This document shows, piece after piece, positions 58,582 to 64,000 of a DNA stretch of 64,000 bases; position 1 is the stretch's first letter, and each line of letters starts with the position of its first letter. Position numbers and translations under genes: made by a program. The notes under the pieces were generated by a model, which was given only the letters and a program-made list of their open reading frames with translations, made no database searches and had not been told where the DNA came from. The DNA comes from Blasia pusilla (Eukaryota; Marchantiophyta; Marchantiopsida; Blasiales): contig CM114272.1 of NCBI GenBank assembly GCA_050084515.1, positions 58,838,001 to 58,902,000 on the forward strand, given 5' to 3'.

Positions 58582-59561
58582 ATGATGAACTCAAATGAAG
58601 TGAGTAGCTTTTCACCGCAGGATTGGGGAGAGTACAGAGTGATTGTACCGTGAAGATCCTTCGGGATCCGTCGGAGTCGTCTCGATGTTTGTGCCACCAA
58701 AGACTGCTTCTCTCATGCGGCATTGTAGTGCGTTCTGTCACTGTTCTTCGTTCTAAGGCCGTCGATGTCTTTCCTTGCAGCTCTTCTACGGAGACCAGGA
58801 GCCCGTGTTTGTGGTAGACACTGCAGCGTACCCTATCCCGCGAGGCCGTGTGCCTTCTCCGTACGCGGACCCGTTGGACAAGTACATCAGTCGTCCATCC
58901 TCGGCTGGATACTACAGAGAGCCTATTCCTCGAAGCCGATACCCGGACTACGGTGGCCGCCATGGCGACAGGTATTCTAGGAGTGATTACTACAGGTCAG
59001 CTTCTCCACCTCGGTACTCCGATCATGGTGTTTACGGTGATTCCTACACATCGGGTGCCTACTACTCGCCGACTACTGCTCTGGGCCACACTAATCCTTA
59101 CGACGACACTTACTACGATTCCAGGCCTAACGAGTACTACGACTACAGGAGGCCTTCGGTGAGTTAACATTTCTCTCGTCCCCTGTTTTCATGGATTTTC
59201 GGAAGTGTATTTTCTGTTGAGAAGCTCGCCGGCCGTGAAGGAGGATGACGAGGAGGTTCACTACGATGCTCACCGTTTACAGTACACGCTCTGTTTCGTC
59301 TGGAATGTTGAATGAATGAAGGGTCTGATCGTAGCGTCGTTGGGTGTGCAGACTGTTGTGTTGAAGGTTCCGATTTGTTGCGAATCTTGTTCCGAGGAGG
59401 CACGGAATGCACTCTTCGAAGTGAGAGGTGTCCGATCCGTGTACTGCGACGTGCGAAAGGAAATGATTACTGTTACTGGTACTGCCGCACCTGCAGACAT
59501 TTTGCAGGTACTGAGGAAGTTGCACAAGAAGTCACGATTCTGGGGAGATAACGATTACTAA
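58582..59561 (+). CDS. HMA-domain protein (HIPP/metallochaperone-like), three exons
   Basis: Proposed exons 58582-58599, 58781-59158 and 59352-59561, all in phase 0, with GT-AG introns: donors GTGAGT at 58600 and 59159, acceptors CCTTGCAG before 58781 and GTGTGCAG before 59352. The product is 201 residues. Exon 2 encodes about 126 residues rich in Tyr, Ser, Arg and Pro (YGDQEPVFVVD..., repeated YY and RYSDHG blocks), probably disordered. Exon 3 encodes a single HMA fold: VVLKVPICCESCSEEARNAL with the metal-binding CxxC, GVRSVYCDVRKEMITVTG, then DILQVLRKL. HMA proteins bind Cu/Zn/Cd ions; isoprenylated relatives end in a CaaX box, which is absent here (end DNDY). The first ATG of a double ATG was used; the second is as plausible. 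No frame defects, so this looks like a live host gene. Confidence 0.75.
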
Positions 59562-61985
59562 ATGCAAATCGCGACTGCTTTGTAAATAGCACCTTCCGAG
59601 CGTCCTGTTGTGAATAGTGGGAGCGTATCCGGGCGGTGAAGCAATTTTGGTCATATTTACGCAGTTGAAGTGCACATTTGTGGTTACTTGTACAGTCGGA
59701 GGTCATTTCACATATTTGTTGTAGATGTAGATGTTAAGCTTTAGGAGTAGGATTGTAGTGCACCAGATTAGGTAGGTCCACACACCCTCCGTGGTGTCCA
59801 CAGAAATTCATGTCACTCACTCGGAATGATGGTATGCGCTCGGAGGCGGGATGAGGTTGTATAGATAGAGCGATGCTATTGCGTCTGAGAGGAACGAATC
59901 GGTTATACTCGGTAGACAACTGGCCACAACCTAGTGAGAGTGACGCCGCGATCTTGAGAGGACGTGCAACAACGGAGTTTGATACTCTTGAATTCATCTC
60001 ATCTAGAGAAACCTCTACATGTTCCGACGGAATGCTACATACACCAGAGAACTGATATTGTTCCAGCCATATTTGTAGGAGTTACACAATTGATAGGCCA
60101 TTCGATGTCATAGTAAAGAATATGCACATGATAGTTCCACATTGGCCTATCATTGGACACGCGGCTGTTGTGTCTACATTCTTTTCTGCGTAGTAAAGAA
60201 ATTCTGATGCACCCTACCCGAAGCTGTCTGTGTACGTTTGTGTCCAAATCGACACTTTTCAGGTAGGTGCCATGCTCCTCCGCGCACATGGACAATTACT
60301 CCGTCACTTTCGACCGGGAAGGACGATGCGTAATGCGGATGCAGGTGAACAGGGCAGAAGGTCAGGTTTGTGTGCATGAAGCATGGGATTGAGCGAATCT
60401 CCAACGCTGGGCCATGCCTTAAATCGGAGTCATTTCCACAATTCAAATTTGGTGAGGTTTCACAGTTTTAACGTGTGCTGTCTCTTTCGGGATAGAAGAT
60501 TTCACGATATGAAATATTCCTTCCGTTTCATTAACTTCGCAGATAGCCACGGAAAGCACGGTATAGTCCATAGATACTCGGTAAAGCTCCCTAAAGACAT
60601 GATCTACTTGTTTGATGTCATCAAGAGCAAACCTTTCGGGAAGTGCGCACATACTCTGGCCTTCGTAATTGGGAGTCCGCTAAACACATGCGCTGTCAAA
60701 TGTTAAATCTTGGCTATCCGATGCACTTGCCCCGCACCGTTACCGATGCGTGGCATCAGCGTAAGAAATATCTCTAACAGAGCACCGATAACTTTTGGAG
60801 GGACGTGGTAAATCCCTCCGTTCTGTAGCGAACTCCCTTGCCAATCTGACAGCGTCATTGCCATTACTCTCCTAAATGTTGTACATATCTTCCCATCATT
60901 AGCAATGCGCGAAATGCCGTAACGTTTCTCAGTAGTGAAGCAAAGTTTCCCGAAAATCGACGGCATCTTGAGCAAGTACTATCCTGTCCAATGTTTCTTC
61001 TCGCGACGACTGCGAATTGAGGAGTTGTTCGCATACTTCTGTCGTCTCAAGCGTTCTCTGTCGAGTGCCGGAATCCACGCAATCACAAAATCCTGTAGTT
61101 AATTCCTTCAGCTAGCGGTCGGCTGCTTAGAGAAAACTCTCCAACTCTAAGCTCCGAGTGGTTGAAAACATGAAAGCTCGAGACTAATAACTACCAAACA
61201 AGAACTGGAAGAATTCTTCAAGAAAATGTGACTTTAATCATCTCCGATTGCTGGCCCCTCCAACTTCGTGCGCAACCGATTTGATGCTACGTTTGGTTCG
61301 ATCAAAAGAGGCAGTGACAAGTATACAACGAAGGAATGAGAGTATGAGAAACCCTAAACCTAATTTTACGATGGGAAAATATAGCTGTGCGAAAACCGTC
61401 ATTAAGAAGCTGGAAAATGGATTGTGTAAAGAAAAATGTTTTATTCTCCAAGTTATATTTTGAAAATATATAGGGTATATTTTTTACATTCCTTAAGTTG
61501 CCCAGCAACTTTTCTGCCTCCGAGGTCAAAACAAAAACTTTCCCGTCACATCTTCCACTTTTCATGGCTTTGGCAACATTATGCACAATTTTTTTACTTC
61601 TCCACTCTTTTTCTTTAAGCAAATCCTTGGTAGGGTTTGAACTTGGTCTAGTCTTGCACCACTTTGGGAGCCAAAAATCACTTGTCAATTCAGTACATAA
61701 ATTTCTGATTAATCTTATTGTTGGTTGACGCTCTTTAAGACATCCTTGGATGGACTTCCACCCTCTTCATAGTACTTTGAACTTTAAAAAAACAGCCTTG
61801 GATGAATTAAAAAATTTGGTCCCTTAACTATCCCCTTGGTGAGTTAGAGAACCATTTGTTAATGCATTTAAATAAACCTATCATTAGCATATGGAATAGA
61901 AATGGACGTTGTGGCCCCATTCTTCGAAGAGAAGGACTTTTATCTTTATGGAGTACTCAATTCGATAACTTTGTCATCCTAGTGC
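59562..61985. other. Downstream region, no gene firmly recognised
   Basis: 59562-59770 is the likely 3' UTR of the HMA gene (TGTAAATAG at about 59581 could be a polyadenylation element). 59770-61120 has mid-GC composition and moderately long frames on both strands (plus 60383-60706; minus 60703-60975) that match no family I know. They may be exons of an unrecognised gene or chance. 61230-61740 has a 128-codon minus-strand frame, also unrecognised, AT-rich. Confidence 0.3.
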
Positions 61986-62860
61986 GGATGCATGTTGAGA
62001 GCGCATATGTTGCTAATAGCTAAGTCTATGACGCCCACACTAGCAGGGGAACCCAAGAAGTGAATCATGATTGTGGGTCCAAAAAGGAAAGACCTTGGTG
62101 TGACCCACCAAAGTTGCAACCTAGACTAGCTAATCACAAGACTAGGGAGGATGGCGGAACCAGTTGTGGGACTAATGCTAGGCAAGATGTGTACGTGTCT
62201 TGTGACTAGCATTAGGTGAGAAAGTGGGATAGCTACTCGCAGGGAATACGCCAAGGTAAGCAAGGTTTGAGACCTTGGAGCCAAGAACCAAGTTAATGGC
62301 GAGAAGCAAGCAAGGTTGCATGTAGACAAAATCCGTGTTTACGGACATATCCATGTCCGTGAACTTACGTCCGTCTTATGGAAGGACTTTTGCATGTGGG
62401 TCCCATCTTCTCTTTCTTTCTCATCCCCCCTAATTTGCCTCCATCTTTCGCACTTTCTGTTTCTTTCTTCCTTCCTTCCTTCCTCCATCTCCACTCCATC
62501 CTCCCTTATTGCCATGCCCTCCTTTGCCTTGCCTTCCACGACGAGTTATAAGTGTGGGCCCCATCTCTTGCAATCCCATGTCCATGGATATGTCCACAAT
62601 TTTCTGTCCATGTCCACCCTAGGGATGGACTTGTCTGTTTTTGTGCAACCATGGAAGCAAGGAACATCTAAGTAGTCAAGATAGGCGAGAGGCCATGAGG
62701 CTAGTCACAAAACGTAGAGGGTGGCAAGAAAACCATGAGATGCCAAATGGGGAGTCAAGATGGGTGCTAGCCATGAGACACATGAAATGTGGGTCCAAGC
62801 TCCAAGATACGTTTGGGGAGTGGAGAGTTGCATAAGGTGCAAGAAGCCTCCACCAAGCCA
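61986..62860. repeat. Dispersed repeat R1, right copy, carrying a MITE
   Basis: Related to 360-705 at the window start (partly inverted, partly direct). Shared phrases include AAAGACCTTGG/CCAAGGTCTTT, GTTGCAACCTA, TACGTGTCTTGTGACTAGC and GAGAAGCAAG. The MITE at 62311-62653 splits it. No coding sequence. Confidence 0.5.
62311..62653. mobile_element. hAT-like MITE, copy 2
   Basis: 343 bp flanked by a perfect 8-bp duplication GAAGCAAG (62303-62310 and 62654-62661). Ends CAAGGTTGCA and TGCAACCATG form a 10-bp inverted repeat with one mismatch. The interior resembles copy 1 at 18531 (GGACTTTTGCATGTGGGTCCC, pyrimidine tract). The related sequence near 694-705 keeps one GAAGCAAG and no insert, confirming the boundaries. 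Confidence 0.8.
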
Positions 62861-63463
62861 TCTTGACGGATAACTAGTCAAACGCTAGTTCGTAGGTGGC
62901 AAACCATGTTTGGGTTGAGGAGACAAGAATTTCAATCATTTAAGCTCGTGGATACAACTAAGTGGATGAAACCTTCACCGATTTCTGGCCTATGTTAAAT
63001 TAGAGCTCATCTTTGCAATAGAATCTCTCTAACATGCTTGTTTTGGCTATTACTACTAGAGTGTTAATATGGCAATATGTGAGAGAGCTTTCTCTATTTA
63101 GAATATGATAAAGAAAAATGTCACAATAGACTAATGACAAAACATCTAAGGATTTCCTTAGAGGGGTAAGTACTTGATTATAAGGATGTATTAATTAAAT
63201 TAGTACTTCTTTGGAAAAATTCTAAATAGATGTAGATATGTCTATGCCAATCTTGAGAGATATGTTTCTTCTCAAGATTCTCAATTAGAGGTTGGTAATA
63301 ATTCACAAAATTTTCCAAATTGCATTGCCTAAGTCCTTGCCTACTCTCTCGAATCTTATCCTTTCCTTTTATTTAAACAACATATCTTTGATGGGAGAAA
63401 ACATCATCCATCACTTGGGTGTGAGCTCTCTATGTTTACAAAATAAGACGATGAGTCAAACTT
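62861..63463. other. AT-rich intergenic sequence, nothing recognised
   Basis: No recognised feature on either strand. Confidence 0.35.
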
Positions 63464-64000
63464 GTGTCGTCGTAGATTTTTTTCTCTACATCACCTAGCT
63501 TCACCTCAAAGCTCTCTTGACCTTCAGCATTGCAAGCGGAAGACTTAGATCGAGTCCCAAAGACTCCACCGGTTGCGCATTCCTTAGGTGGTTGCGCGTT
63601 CCTTAGGTGGTTGAGAAGCCGCCAAGTGCTAATCGGGTTGAGTATTCCCAAGTGCGTAGTGTCTCCCTAGGAAAACTCTTCCCCAAGCCTTGACCAATCT
63701 CCCCAAGTTGCTTGTCTAAATCAAAGCATTTCGGTTAACTCCTCAAGGTGCATCCCTTAGCTCAAACCTAAAACACAACCAAACACGCATTACGGTTAGT
63801 TCATGGTTCAAGGGCTTGAGCGGGTACAGAGGAAGAATGTCCCCCCTTAGGTACTTTTGGGGTTCTTTGGGGGAACCCCACCTTCCCCATTGTCCCCCTT
63901 GGACCCTTGATTTTGTTCTACGTCTTTAAAACCCCAATGACTCAACCCTACTTGCCTTGAAGCCATATGTAATGGTCGTGATTCTCCATAACGAATTTTA
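63464..64000. repeat. Diverged LTR-like sequence related to the chromovirus LTR, cut by the window end
   Basis: Possible start TGTCGTCGTAG. Then come GCAAGCGGAAGAC (compare TTGCGGAAGCG), CAACCAAACACGCATTACGGTTAG (compare ATCCAAACACGCACTTTGGTTAG) and TTAGGTACTTTTGGGGTTCTTTGGGGGAACCCC (compare TTACTAGTACTTCTGGGGATCTCCGGGGGCCCCC), in the same order as in 44061-45089. The other end lies beyond 64000. Confidence 0.55.

Noticed and set aside
60383-60975. Possible protein genes (107 codons plus strand, 90 codons minus strand)
   Set aside because: No recognisable domain, overlapping frames on the opposite strand and no splice support; left as unassigned.
1-64000. tRNA, rRNA, CRISPR or bacterial-type operons
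   Set aside because: None recognised on either strand; the sequence is eukaryotic and transposon-rich.

Overview
The window looks like a TE-dense stretch of plant (streptophyte) nuclear genome. The support is a chromovirus-type Ty3/gypsy element primed by initiator-Met tRNA, a multi-exon gene for a heavy-metal-associated (HMA) domain protein with plant-like GT-AG introns, and long AT-rich intergenic DNA. I cannot place it to species. A non-angiosperm land plant or a streptophyte alga would fit, because the DNMT-bearing gypsy elements I know of were reported in charophytes (and, independently, in dinoflagellate retrotransposons). I recognised no tRNA, rRNA or CRISPR, and the only cellular gene I can support is the HMA gene at 58.58-59.56 kb.

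The main content is three copies (A, B, C) of an unusual gypsy-like element. Domain order is gag (CCHC knuckle) - aspartic protease - C5 cytosine DNA methyltransferase - reverse transcriptase - RNase H - DDE integrase - PHD finger. Copy A (+, 1254-10873) sits inside copy B (-, 10878-16915 plus its tail at 729-1253), with a 4-bp target duplication GCCA. B's reading frame runs through the empty site. Copy C (-, 39847-57002) is split by a young chromodomain gypsy element (44061-51457, 1.03-kb LTRs, TSD CCTAA, iMet PBS). All copies carry stops or frameshifts. B has lost the protease and methyltransferase by internal deletion.

The ends of this family are not ordinary LTRs. A and C both read A1 - internal - B1 - A2 - B2. 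The first repeat occurs at the 5' end and again near the 3' end; a second repeat flanks the 3' copy on both sides. The outer ends are TG...CA with short TSDs. Such split direct repeats are known from PAT/Ngaro-type tyrosine-recombinase elements, but here the enzyme is a DDE integrase. A methylation writer, a histone-reader-like PHD finger and split repeats in one retroelement is the most novel signal in the window.

Other regions: 18.26-24.88 kb holds two inverted 1.28-kb LTR-like repeats, one carrying a hAT-type MITE; a second MITE copy lies at 62.31 kb. At 31.28-34.42 kb there is a degenerate non-LTR retrotransposon with a restriction-like endonuclease, whose frame is broken by a 37-bp tandem duplication. 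At 35.33 kb there is a 40-bp minisatellite. AT-rich DNA without recognisable genes fills 25.3-28.9 and 35.7-39.8 kb. The HMA gene lies immediately right of copy C. The right edge enters a diverged LTR related to the chromovirus LTR.
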